Source: Heliocidaris erythrogramma (taxonomy: Eukaryota; Echinodermata; Echinoidea; Camarodonta; Echinometridae). From it: a stretch of DNA of 64,000 bases. A model generated the notes under the pieces. That model was not told where the DNA came from. It made no database searches and saw nothing but the letters and a program-made list of their open reading frames with translations. Positions 54,081 to 64,000 of this stretch are shown in pieces. The number at the start of each line of letters is the position of its first letter. Within the stretch, counting starts at the first letter, position 1. A program made the position numbers and the translations under genes. The stretch covers positions 57,745,233 to 57,809,232 of the forward strand of contig CM046853.1 of NCBI GenBank assembly GCA_025617745.1. Direction: 5' to 3'.

Positions 54081-56843
54081 TAGCTGTCCCAATATCAGAC
54101 TATATGCACCAACACACATGCTTTTATGGGTGGGACTATTGGTCAAGATCGGAGCAAGAACTCACACAGTCAGTGCACCATTGTGACACTCTTATGTGCT
54201 GTATGTGTATAACCTGATCAATATCCTGCAGGCACTCTCTACAAGTAATGTAGCAGTTTACAGAAAGAGTATCAGATTGTTAGCCCAACACTTATGTGAA
54301 CCTATAGGGATGAGACTGTTTGGAGAGAACTAATCAGGAACTGGCACAGGCAAATGTATCACTGAGACTCCAAAATGTGCTGTAAATGCATTCAAAGCCC
54401 CACCAGCTCTTGCTAATGGTAGCAGAGAGTAGTAGCGATGCACGGATCAGACTATATAAACTGAGACACACACCTGTGAGTAAGAGAGCTGGAAGGAATA
54501 CATCAAGAACTCACATGCTCACTTATTAGTACAATACTGTGCCAGAATTCTGCACAGGTTTGCTGTTTGGGATCACGGGATCTGACTATCTACACCAATA
54601 CGCTCATGCACACACCAACTATGGATAAGACTATCAGCAGAAGTAAGGTACTAAGGGATTCACATTTCAATGTATTAATATAAGACAAGTCTGTACCATC
54701 TCTCTGTAAGCACCTCTCAACCATGGACAGTAAAAATATGTGATTTCACCAGCATTCTGCTGTTCAACCCTTATTTAGTCCCTCTCAGGCAGATTTAATC
54801 AGCATATTTCACCAGCTGTCAGTGCTACTAGTACCTATTCTTGTGAATGATGTCAGGTATCTGTCATATTTGTCATGGGAGACATACATACAAGCTTCAA
54901 ATCGGTCTATTCTGAAGGTTTTAAGGTCACAATGCTAATTCCTCGGTAGTTCCTGCAACTGAGTAGTGGAAGCAGTCATCTAGCACTATCTGATTCCAAG
55001 TGTGCTAGAGCTGTTTTCTAGAGATCCATAGCCAGGTGATTCTTGGCTGCCTTTGGTCATTGATTTGACACTCTAAGCATCCCAGAACTAATCAAAGTAT
55101 TAATAAAGCCTTCAGTAAGTGGTAGAAAGGGGATTATAGGAGATTAAGGCACTCTTCTGTAAATATATTGATTGCTTATAAAGCCACTTCAAGGTATGTC
55201 TTATGCATGCCCCAGTATTGCCCAGAAAGAAGGCCAATTGGTGATATTGTTTGTATCCTGCAATACATTGTGATCAGTAGCGTTTCGGTAGCTAACAACT
55301 CTGTTGTATGAAATGTTGAACCTCACTGCCATTTATATTGAAGCCTTGGCGATTTCAGAAGGAACTTTAAAGGAAGGGGAACTACCATTTGATTGGCTGG
55401 CCAAATTTTATGTTACTTTGTATTCTGAATTTTAGAGGTTGGGTTGTAGAAAATAAACTAATTTTAATGTCGTCAATAATTGAATACGATAATATATCTT
55501 TTTTCAAAGAAACCAAGTTTTCGTTGAATTGTGTACCCAGATGACTCTATGTCGTTCTGAAGTTGACAATTCAAGGAGCAGCCTAATGATGGTGAAGTTG
55601 TTTTCAGAAAATATACAGCAGTATTTAACTCACAAATAATTGAAAAAAATGAAAGTGTTGTTGAGCTAGAAATCAGCATTACATTCACATAATGTCAGAG
55701 TTATCTCCTTGGGAAAGGGAACTATTTTTCCTGTTTCTATGAGAAAAGTTGCTGTCGTTATTTTGGGGTATGAGGCAGCAATTATCGCTTTTTGTGATGA
55801 GGTCCAAATTGAGTAATTCACAGAGCAATTATTCAAAGTACGATGGTAGGACTCAGTCTTTTCCAGTCCAGTGTAGCATGTTTTGGGATGACTTTGATCA
55901 ATAAATATTGATATCTTTTGTTTGATGTTATCTGAAATCAACATATTCATGGTATAGACAACAGCCAGATAGATTGAAAAAAAAATGTATATAATTGCAC
56001 AACGAATTATGATTTGTATTTAAATAAATCTCATGCTCACTTCACTTTATATATATGTTCACATACGTAATGGTTTTGAACATGTCATTTAATTGTCAAA
56101 ATTGTAATTAATATATGCTACAATGAAAAGTATTTTTTAAATGCAAGATCACAGACATGCCTAGTTAACAGAGAGTTGGATATTAATTTACCACTACTAC
56201 ACAATTAGCCCTCTTGGAAGTGGTATTGAAAACTGATTCAGTATAGCCAAAGAAAAAAATGCAGCATTTTCTGCTCAAATTGACTCTTTGTATTTGGTTA
56301 TATTTTTTTAAATGTATATTGTTTGTTCATTTAATTTTCTCTCTTCGCTACATTTTTAGTGGATTTGTGGTCAAAATTGATGGATTATGGCTAATTTTAG
56401 GTTAAAGTGACAGTAAATTGAAGCTCCTAATGGCGCCATCTTTCAACAGGATGTGATAAGTGTCTGTGCCACTAATTTTCCCATCATGCCCCATTCTAGT
56501 TTGTAGATGCTTAGAATGTATCTGTAGGCAATTTTCCACATGCATGTTTGAAATATAAAATGTACGTATTTACCAAAAAGCTGTTTGTCGAAATTGAAAA
56601 TAAAATGCAATTAATTTCCAAATTATAATCTCAATTTAGCAGTTACTGTAAGGTGGCGCTGTTCAAGTTTTGCCAGTTTAATGCCATTTTAAATCAGCAT
56701 TATGTCTCATGCAGTAGGATGAGTACAATGTAGTACATGTATTTGTTATATCCAGGAAGATACAACTTTCAATATTCGGGCTATTGATGATGCATACATG
56801 GTGTATCTGCTCTCCATTGACCCTTGCCCTCTTATTATCTTAA
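54081..56843 (+). other. CLASP 3' UTR (end not determined)
   Basis: No ORF here looks coding. AATAAA-type signals occur at about 55452, 55900, 56023 and 56600, so several cleavage sites are possible and the UTR could run further. The first 600 bases contain diverged copies of a motif around atcagactata (near 54098, 54439 and 54577), suggesting old tandem duplication that begins inside the last coding codons. A TTAA-type element begins at 56844. Confidence 0.55.
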
Positions 56844-57447
56844 AGGCCAAGTCCACCCTAACAAAAAGTTGATTTGAATAAATAGAGAAAAATCCAACAA
56901 GCATAACACTGAAAATTTCATCAAAATAGGATGTAAAATAAGAAAGTTATGGTATTTTAAAGTTTCGCTTAATTTCGAAAAACAGTTATATGCACATCGT
57001 GGTCAGTATGCAAATGAGGGAACCAGTGACGTCACCCACTCACTATTTCTTTTGTATTTTTTTAATGTGAAATATAGAATATTTTAATTTCTGCAGATTT
57101 CACAATTAGGAAGCTCTCATTGAATTGTGTATAGGTTGCAACAATGGCAATTACACATGTTCAGTGAGAAATCATACCTTGTTTCACATTATAACAAGGA
57201 AAAATTAAAATATTTCGTATTTCATGTAATAAAATACAAAAGAAATAGTGAGTGGGTGACGTCACTGGTTCCCTCATTTGCATACTGAGCAGGATGTGCA
57301 TATAACTGTTTTGCGAAATTAAGCGAAACTTTAAAATACCATAACTTTCTTATTTTACATCCTATTTTGATGAAATTTTCAGTGTTATGCTTGTTGGATT
57401 TTTCTCTATTTATTCAAATCAACTTTTTGTTAGGGTGGACTTGGCCT
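56844..57447. mobile_element. 604-bp TTAA MITE with ~230-bp TIRs
   Basis: TIRs begin aggccaagtccacccta and extend about 230 bp on each side (including gggaaccagtgacgtcaccc and its inverse). They are flanked by TTAA (56840-56843, 57448-57451). Long-TIR, TTAA-target elements are usually piggyBac or Kolobok derivatives. An RNA reading through would form a very long hairpin. Confidence 0.92.
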
Positions 57448-57451
57448 TTAA

Positions 57452-59801
57452 TAATAATGAAAGAATCAACACTCTTACATGCATAACTTTCGTTACTAGA
57501 CACAAACTCATCACTGAGTGCATAGCCTCATCATAGAATGGGATTGCATCCATACACAAGATAAGGAAACTGAAGAATTGTTATATTTACTGACATAGAT
57601 ATCTCGGTCTTGTGCCTGTAAAAGATGAATGTATGTGTGGTACCAACACCATACTGCAGAAATGTAGGTTTGAGAAAACTATTTTATTATAGAAATGGCT
57701 AATGACATGTTTGATTCTCCTGTTGCATCTGACACTGTCTGTAATACTGTCCTTTCAATATGTATGGATGCTAAATACAATGGAAACATTTTAGAGATAG
57801 CGCACTGACTTTTTAATATGGGATATTTATAGCAAGCTACTGGACTATGTTGGTGCGTATAAGGAAAGGAGAGAAACCTGAGGTTTAATATGTTTCATTA
57901 TTATTTCAATTTATGCAAAATATGTAATTATGCTCATGGCAAAGGAAAACTCGCAAAGAAATCTCAATTATTTTATTGCTGGATACAGTTTTGATATAAA
58001 ATGTAATCCTATTATACTAGACAATATCTGATAGACTTAGAGGTACTCCTCTCCTTTCCATACTTTGTTACCTCTCCTTTGCTAATATCATGCAAAGTTT
58101 GAAGAATATAAATGTTCCATCTTACTAATATATTTTGCCTTTTACAATTTTTGTGAGTTAGAATTGAGGGGGCCCTTTTTTTAAAAAACCTTGTCGTTAG
58201 TGTGATATTCTGAGTTTATTCAGGTGCACAAAGATATCTGTATTTTAGTGTAAGATGAAATAAACTTGCCTTCTAAATTGTGTTTGTGTTTAAAGTAATC
58301 ATGATGGTTCATGCTTTTCATCACCAAATTGTACAAAGTGTAAATGGACGACATATTTAACATAGAGAAATTTTCAAATGATCTACATACTTGTGTAGAG
58401 AAAAGGCCTGTGTGTTGTGATGTGATTGGCATTGTCGAAGGATTCCCATTTTCACCTGTGTGTTAAAATGTATAGATGTACTTGTGGTCTCTGTTATTCT
58501 GATATAGAATAACTAACTATAAAGTCAACTCAACTTTTTATGTGTGTCTTTCAGTTGTACTTCAACAGGGCTTATTTAACGATATCTTTTAGAGAGAGGG
58601 CAGAAGCACTAAAGCAAGAAGGATGACAATGATTTGTAAATATGTTGATTTTTTTTTCCTTACGTTGCTGACATAGATGTTCAGCTTTACACTATTTGAT
58701 CTGTACATTGTATAATCATGTCTCGATTGAGCTTAATTTACAAAAGTGTCTTCAAATTTTTTTATGTATGAATTTAATGACCGTGTGAGATTGAATTATA
58801 CATTGTCTACAGAAGTGCTATTATTATGCTTCCAGACTGAATGGTGTAATTTATATTGCTTCTTTCTGTTTGCAGAATATAGTTTCATTGCGCCCTTACA
58901 GCTGTGCCAATATAAAGCTTGGGTACGGGATAAGAGACATATAGATGAACAGAAGGACAGATGGGGATTTACATACATCAGGTGCTAATAGTGGCCCTTT
59001 TACAGAATTTTCCTCTTTTTGTCTTCTTCCTTTTCAAGGGACCTGTCATGTTTCATGGTCTCTTATCCAATGCAAAAGTATTTTGGGAAGAATCTGTCAA
59101 CTCGAACTAAAAATTGATTGTTCATATGAGCCCCAAATTAAGGACCTAAGCATGATATAGTGCCATTTTCCTTCCTTTTTTTTCTCTCTCTATCTTATAC
59201 TGTGATGCAGGCCATGTTCCACATTGTTTATACCTGTCTTGGAAGATTTCTTGTAAATATTTGAATGGGAGAAGTCTAGAAGAAAATTAACAGATGATGA
59301 AGTTACATTTGTATATTGCTTTATAGATGTAGATAAGGGTTACATGACGAGCAAGAGAGTGATATAGAAGGGAAGAGAGAGTGAGTGAGAGAAATGGGAG
59401 TATTACAAAGATAAATACATGTATGTACAATGCACATGCAGAATACAATGTCTACTGGATGTGCAAACCAGTTTTGGCAGGCCATTGTGATGATGTCTGA
59501 GCTTTTGAATCTATCTGCATGTTTTCATTTTGTGTAGTTCTCGAGCAATTACATGCAAACATGTGGCTGTTTTTTGTAAACAACAATCGTCTTGTTTGTC
59601 CTACTTTGTATTATTGAGCCTTGTTACAAAAGAATTCTAAATATAATGGAGATGAAAAGAAAAAAGACATTTTAAAGTTAATCTTGAGTACTGGTAAGGA
59701 TGGAAAATAAATTCCCACAGAATCAAATGATATTTTTACTGACTTTTGAAAACTGCAAATAAAAGGTATCTGACATTGGTTTTGGTAGAAAATATATAAT
59801 A
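57452..59801 (+). other. Downstream region, no gene recognised
   Basis: AT-rich. It may be distal 3' UTR or intergenic. No coding, RNA or repeat feature is supported. Confidence 0.5.
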
Positions 59802-60616
59802 CACTAAAGGAAAAAAGAAACTTATAAAAGTTCAAGAGATCACCAAATTAAATTCTCTGCATGTAAATGTACCAAATTTGGATATAATGTTGATTCAATG
59901 CATGGCTTTAAATGACAGTCAATAACAAAAAGTTTTCTTCAATGCCACAAAAGAAATGTGCACTGAAGCAAAGGACTCTCTAATCCCCAAGTCACAAAGA
60001 CAAACTGCAGCCTTGTACACCATATGCATGTCAATGAATGAAACAAAAGAATTTCAAAAGGGATTTGCAAGTTCATATCCAAACAGATTAATAGCCAGTA
60101 TGTCCACCTCTAGCTTGCTGGCAAGCTGTACACCGTCTTCGCATGCTTCCGATCAGATTCGCGATGGTAGCCTGGGGAACATTGTTCCATTCCTCTTGCA
60201 GTGCTGCAATGAGCGTCTCCCTATTGATGGGTTGATTGTCACGCCTTGACACACGTCGACCAAGCTCTTCCCAGAGATGTTCAATTGGGGAAAGGTCTGG
60301 TGAACGGGCGAACCATGGCAGAACATCAATATCCTCTTGCTCGAGGGGTGCAAATCCCTTTTGAAATTCTTTTGTTTCATTCATTGACATGCATATGGTG
60401 TACAAGACTGCAGTTTATCTTTGTGACTTTGGGATTAGAGAGTCCTTTGTTTCAGTGCACATTTCTTTTGTGGCATTGAAGAAAACTTTTTGTTATTGAC
60501 TGTCATTTAAAGCCATGCATTGAATCAACATTATATCCAAATTTGGTACATTTCCATGCAGAGAATTTAATTTGGTGATCTCTTGAACTTTTATAAGTTT
60601 CTTTTTTCCTTTAGTG
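59802..60616 (-). mobile_element. Tc1/mariner element, internally deleted, with ~268-bp TIRs
   Basis: Ends cactaaaggaaaaaag / cttttttcctttagtg between TA duplications (59800-59801, 60617-60618). Arms 59802-60069 and 60349-60616 are near-perfect inverted copies, running into sequence that reads as part of an ORF (MSMNETKEFQKGFA). Only about 280 bp lies between the arms and it carries the end of a transposase gene. Confidence 0.92.
60088..60405 (-). pseudogene. Tc1-type transposase C-terminal remnant
   Basis: It reads DIDVLPWFARSPDLSPIEHL WEELGRRVSRR ... NLIGSMRRRCTACQQARGGH TGY. The P-x-x-SPDLSPIEHLWEEL block is the third-acidic-residue region (DDE motif) of Tc1 transposases. The DNA-binding domain and first two catalytic Asp regions are deleted; the apparent N-terminus is read from the TIR. 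Confidence 0.88.
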
Positions 60617-60962
60617 TAGTTGAGTTATTGAGCAAGGAAAGATAAGATTAATCGTCCCCACCCACGTTCATAACAGGTGGTCCTATAGGTGCGAATGTGA
60701 ACTGTGCTTTTCAGTGGATTTGATTTCAAGCAAGTTTTTGTTTTTTTGTTGGTCATCTACTGCATGAAAAACAAATAAGAATTCCCTCGAGCTAGTTTCT
60801 CTTGAGATGTATAACCATAACTCATGATTAGCTTTAAATTTGAATATATTGATACTTACCACCAAGTAAAGGGTTGAGATGTAAGGGTGAAATCGATTCA
60901 GAGAGATAGTGGGGGAATAGAGATGTATAATTGAAATGGTGGGAAGAATTAGGAATACTGAA

Positions 60963-61060
60963 ATACTGCAAAGAGAGAGAGAGAGAGAGATGAATAAATT
61001 ATGATATGGATGGGAGAGAGATGGGAGCAGAATAGGAGATGGAGGGGGGGGGGGGGGGGC
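60963..61060 (+). repeat. (GA)n and poly-G tracts
   Basis: gagagagagagagagagaga at about 60970-60990 and a G15 run at about 61044-61059. Assembly length is likely unreliable here. Confidence 0.8.
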
Positions 61061-63344
61061 AAAAGTAGAAAGACAGAGTCTATAGGTTGAGAAAGAGAGA
61101 GAGGGAACACACATGACAGAATGGAGGCGGATTCACACCGAACACAACAAACGACACGACACCACTGCTGCACGACAAACTGCAATAAACCAGTGCACAC
61201 CGCACACGACATTTGCTGGAAAATCTTGCTGGAGATATGGTGATGTCTTTGATGATCATGAGAATGTCGTGATAGACAAGACAGAATTCATTTGAAACCC
61301 ATCATGCTGTCGTCAAAATAATTGCAAAGAAAAGACGGAAGTTTTATATTTTTAAATTTTTAAATCATTATTCTTTATTTGGGTTTTCTAAATGTTGTTA
61401 AAGTGACCATGTGACTATGTTGAAGAAATTACATATTTAAATGATCTTTGTTATCTTTTCGGAATAATTCCACCTGCTTTGTTTTTTCATATGGTCATGT
61501 GACTATGATGAAGAATTTTTACATATACATACATGTGTAAAGATCATTGATTTTTATGTAATTCTTCAACATGTGACGAAGCTGAATAAAATAAAAAATA
61601 AAAAATAAAAATTAATAATCTTTGCTGTCTAATCGGAATAATTCCAGCACTTTTGTTTTATACACTCACTGGAATACCATTTGTTTTATAGACAAAATGA
61701 TCTGAAAAATACATTTTCTTATAAATTGAAAATAATTGTGTAGGCCTATATACTTTACATGAAATGTTGTTTTCAAAGACATTACATTTTATTAGAACCA
61801 TGTAGCATTAAAAGCAAAATATTGTAATTTTGAAGAACAAAATTTGATCAATCTTGCCCATAAATAATTGCCGTCATGAAAGGGTTAATAATTCAAAAGT
61901 GTGTCATTCAATTCAGGTCAAATTTACATAGTACAATCTTGAGATATTAACTTTCTTGGGGTGCAAATTGACACTTTGGAGTTATTAGTGTCGTAATGCC
62001 AAAACATGGGTAATGTATTATATAGTCAATTAGTCATACAACTTCCTTCTGACAAAGTTTGGCGCATATGTTAGATGGGTTGAAATCGACCCGACTTGGG
62101 GGACCTTTTTTTTTTGGGGGGGGGGGGGCTCTGGGGTTCAAACCCGGCGGCTCCGTTCAGACTGACATGGATAGTCGAAGTAACTTTAAGGGGTCATATC
62201 TCATATGTAAAATAGGGTGACTATTTCGGGACAGGCTCCCAGACTATAATGTGGGCATCTGCTCAACTTCATGCTTTGTGAATTCCTACATTAAAAAGAT
62301 ATTGCATCATCAACATTAACTTGATATTTAACGTGTACCAATCACCTAGAAAAAATAATTTGTGTACAGCTATAGAAGGTATTTAATCAACCTCAAAACA
62401 CTTTACCTGACCTTCTATGGGTTAACCGTTAAGGAATATTACGGAAATAAACATGTAGGGCCTATAAGAAAACATAAAACCCACTCGCGCGGAACTCAAC
62501 TCCAAGTTCGGTTCCGTGCCGGCTCTTATTCTATATTGTCAATATCCCTTTATAGAATCAACATTTAAAGCTCATATTTTGAATATAGTATGGCGACATG
62601 GAACCCCTAACATAATAGAGCAAAATATTTTTTGGTGATTGGTACAATTTAATTTAACACCAACACATCTCGTGAAGTGAATTGTAAAATAATTCTCACA
62701 CATAATAATATTAATGATAATAATTATAATAATAATAATCATCATCATCATTATCATCATCATCATCATCACCATCATCATCATTATTATTATTATAGGT
62801 CATTCAATTTCACACCTGGTCATTCAACATAACAAAGTTTTCATTCAAATTCGCCTATCATTACAAACATAATGCACATTTTTCTCATCTAACAAAAGTG
62901 AGCTTTATTCTTTATCAATATCCGGTGATGTGCTTAAGAAATAACTCCTTGCATACCCATTAATGGTCATGGGTATCAACAGGCGGGGGACAGGGGGACA
63001 TGCCCCCCCCCCCCCCCCCCCACGATTAGGATGGTGATTGTGATTATGACTGTGGTAGAAAGACTACATATAATGTACACAAATATAAATGGCCCAAATG
63101 AGATCATGACCGCCGAATAAATTTTCAACAACAAAAAAAATGAACAAATAAACAAACATAAAAATAAAGCGATGTCCCAGCATGTAATGTCCCACACCAC
63201 ACACTTTGCTTATTCTACATGTCGGTGATGTGACTAGGTATAAAAAAAATTATATATGATCGTTCAGTTGCTAAATAGTGTTGATTTAGTGGGTATATAC
63301 AACCCTAGTGGGAGCAAGTGAAATGTTTGTTGCTCGCTATACCG
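61061..63344 (+). other. Intergenic sequence with simple repeats, no gene
   Basis: Contains a degenerate duplication around tcggaataattccacctgc and tcggaataattccagcac (61459, 61632), a G12 run at 62120-62131, (AAT)n/(ATC)n repeats at 62708-62800 and a C19 run at 63003-63022. No coding or RNA gene is supported. Confidence 0.55.
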
Positions 63345-63349
63345 TATAA

Positions 63350-64000
63350 TTGTATCCCCCGGCAGTATGCCGGAGGATACTTTGGATTCAGCAGCGTTTC
63401 GCCGCCGCCGCCGCCGCGTCACATTCTTGTGTGCGCTCTAGCGGTCACATTTCTCGACGAATTTCTTTCAGACTTCCTATGGACGTGTATCTTGGTAAAA
63501 TCTGGACCCCTTATCTTGATTTGTCATTAATTTTTATATATAACAATGTTTGTATCTGCTTGAAAGTTTTTTATGTTTGTGAACTCTCAATAAATACACA
63601 ATTAAAAAAAAAAAAAAAAAAATCTGGACCCCTATAGTTTTTGGTGATGCTGCCCCCAGTGTTCCGTCTTTTATAGGGTAAAAGGCCATATTTTTGGGGA
63701 AAGTTTGTGTGCGCTCTAGCGGTCACATTTCTCAACGGATTGTGTTCAAATTTTGTATGAAGGTGTCTCTTGGTAAAATCTGGAACCCTATAGATTTTGG
63801 TGATGCTGCCCCCAGTGTTCCGTCTTTTATAGGGTCAAAGGTCATATTTTGATAGATGTCTTGTGTGTACTCTTGTGTGCGCTCTGGCGGTCACATTTCT
63901 CAACGGATTTTGTTCAAATTTTACATGAAGGTGTCTCTTGGTGTAATTTAAAAACCTATAGTGTTTGGTGATGCTGCCACCAGTGTCCCGTCTTTTATAG
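63350..64000 (+). repeat. Hairpin-headed tandem array (family 3), 168-bp unit, runs off the window
   Basis: Head tatcccccggcag / tatgccggaggata, then a (CCG)5-type run. Units begin tgtgtgcgctctagcggtca at 63428, 63706 and 63874. Spacing of the last two is 168 bp; the first gap is longer by the insertion at 63512-63622. Units contain gatgctgcccccagtgttcc and gggtcaaaggtcatatttt. The array continues beyond 64000. Confidence 0.88.
63512..63622 (+). mobile_element. Short poly-A retroinsertion with target duplication
   Basis: About 92 bp ending aataaatacacaatt, then A19, lies between copies of aaaatctggacccct (63497-63511 and into 63633). AATAAA, the poly-A tail and a ~15-bp duplication are the marks of LINE-type reverse transcription of a cellular or short-element RNA. 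The source RNA is not identified. Confidence 0.85.

Noticed and set aside
61113..61295. GC-balanced ORF after the GA tract
   Set aside because: No similarity recognised, and there is no start context or codon pattern that separates it from background.
62572..62784. Met/Ile-repeat ORF on the - strand
   Set aside because: Translation of (ATC)n/(AAT)n microsatellite.
1..64000. tRNA, rRNA, CRISPR, bacterial promoters or operons
   Set aside because: Looked for cloverleaf B-box patterns, regular spacer arrays and ribosome-binding sites; none is convincing and the window is clearly eukaryotic.

Overview
This is a eukaryotic nuclear window, about 35-40% GC. Almost all of it is the 3' part of one large intron-rich gene on the + strand. 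The gene is recognisable as a CLASP (CLIP-associating protein) orthologue. Its introns are packed with transposable elements and foldback repeats. The repeat repertoire (tandem arrays headed by a GC-rich hairpin and a CCGTCCGTCC stretch, long-TIR TTAA elements, DIRS and Penelope elements) together with a vertebrate-like CLASP exon series suggests a marine invertebrate deuterostome, most likely an echinoderm such as a sea urchin. The species is an inference.

Layout: 23 exons between 1007 and 54080 join with consistent splice phases. They give about 957 C-terminal residues ending at a stop at 54078-54080. In order they encode the end of TOG2, a Ser/Arg-rich linker with an SxIP (EB1-binding) motif, TOG3, a second low-complexity linker, and the C-terminal CLIP-interacting domain. 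TOG1 and most of TOG2 lie upstream of the window. The region after 54080 holds the 3' UTR and then intergenic repeats, with no further host gene that I can support.

Mobile DNA inside the gene: a Penelope-like retroelement (17757-20077) with two inverted, nearly identical 683-bp arms; an hAT-type DNA transposon remnant (23583-24832) beginning 9 bp after a splice junction; and an apparently intact 6.2-kb DIRS-type tyrosine-recombinase retrotransposon (25320-31516) with inverted terminal repeats, an internal complementary region and three open ORFs (gag-like, RT/RNase H/methyltransferase-like, tyrosine recombinase). Also present are an internally deleted Tc1/mariner element (59802-60616), a 904-bp DNA element with 8-bp target duplication (3585-4488), a 115-bp perfect-TSD foldback (49813-49927), at least five TTAA-flanked elements, and several other small inverted-repeat elements.

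Most interesting points: the circle-junction architecture and UAAUG stop/start overlap in the DIRS element; a CLASP linker exon whose conserved downstream part is one base out of frame; a candidate 60-nt in-frame cassette exon at 37469-37528; a TAGTAG tandem acceptor; and four unrelated-looking tandem-repeat loci that share a hairpin head and, in three cases, consensus nuclear-receptor DR1 sites (AGGTCA-A-AGGTCA).
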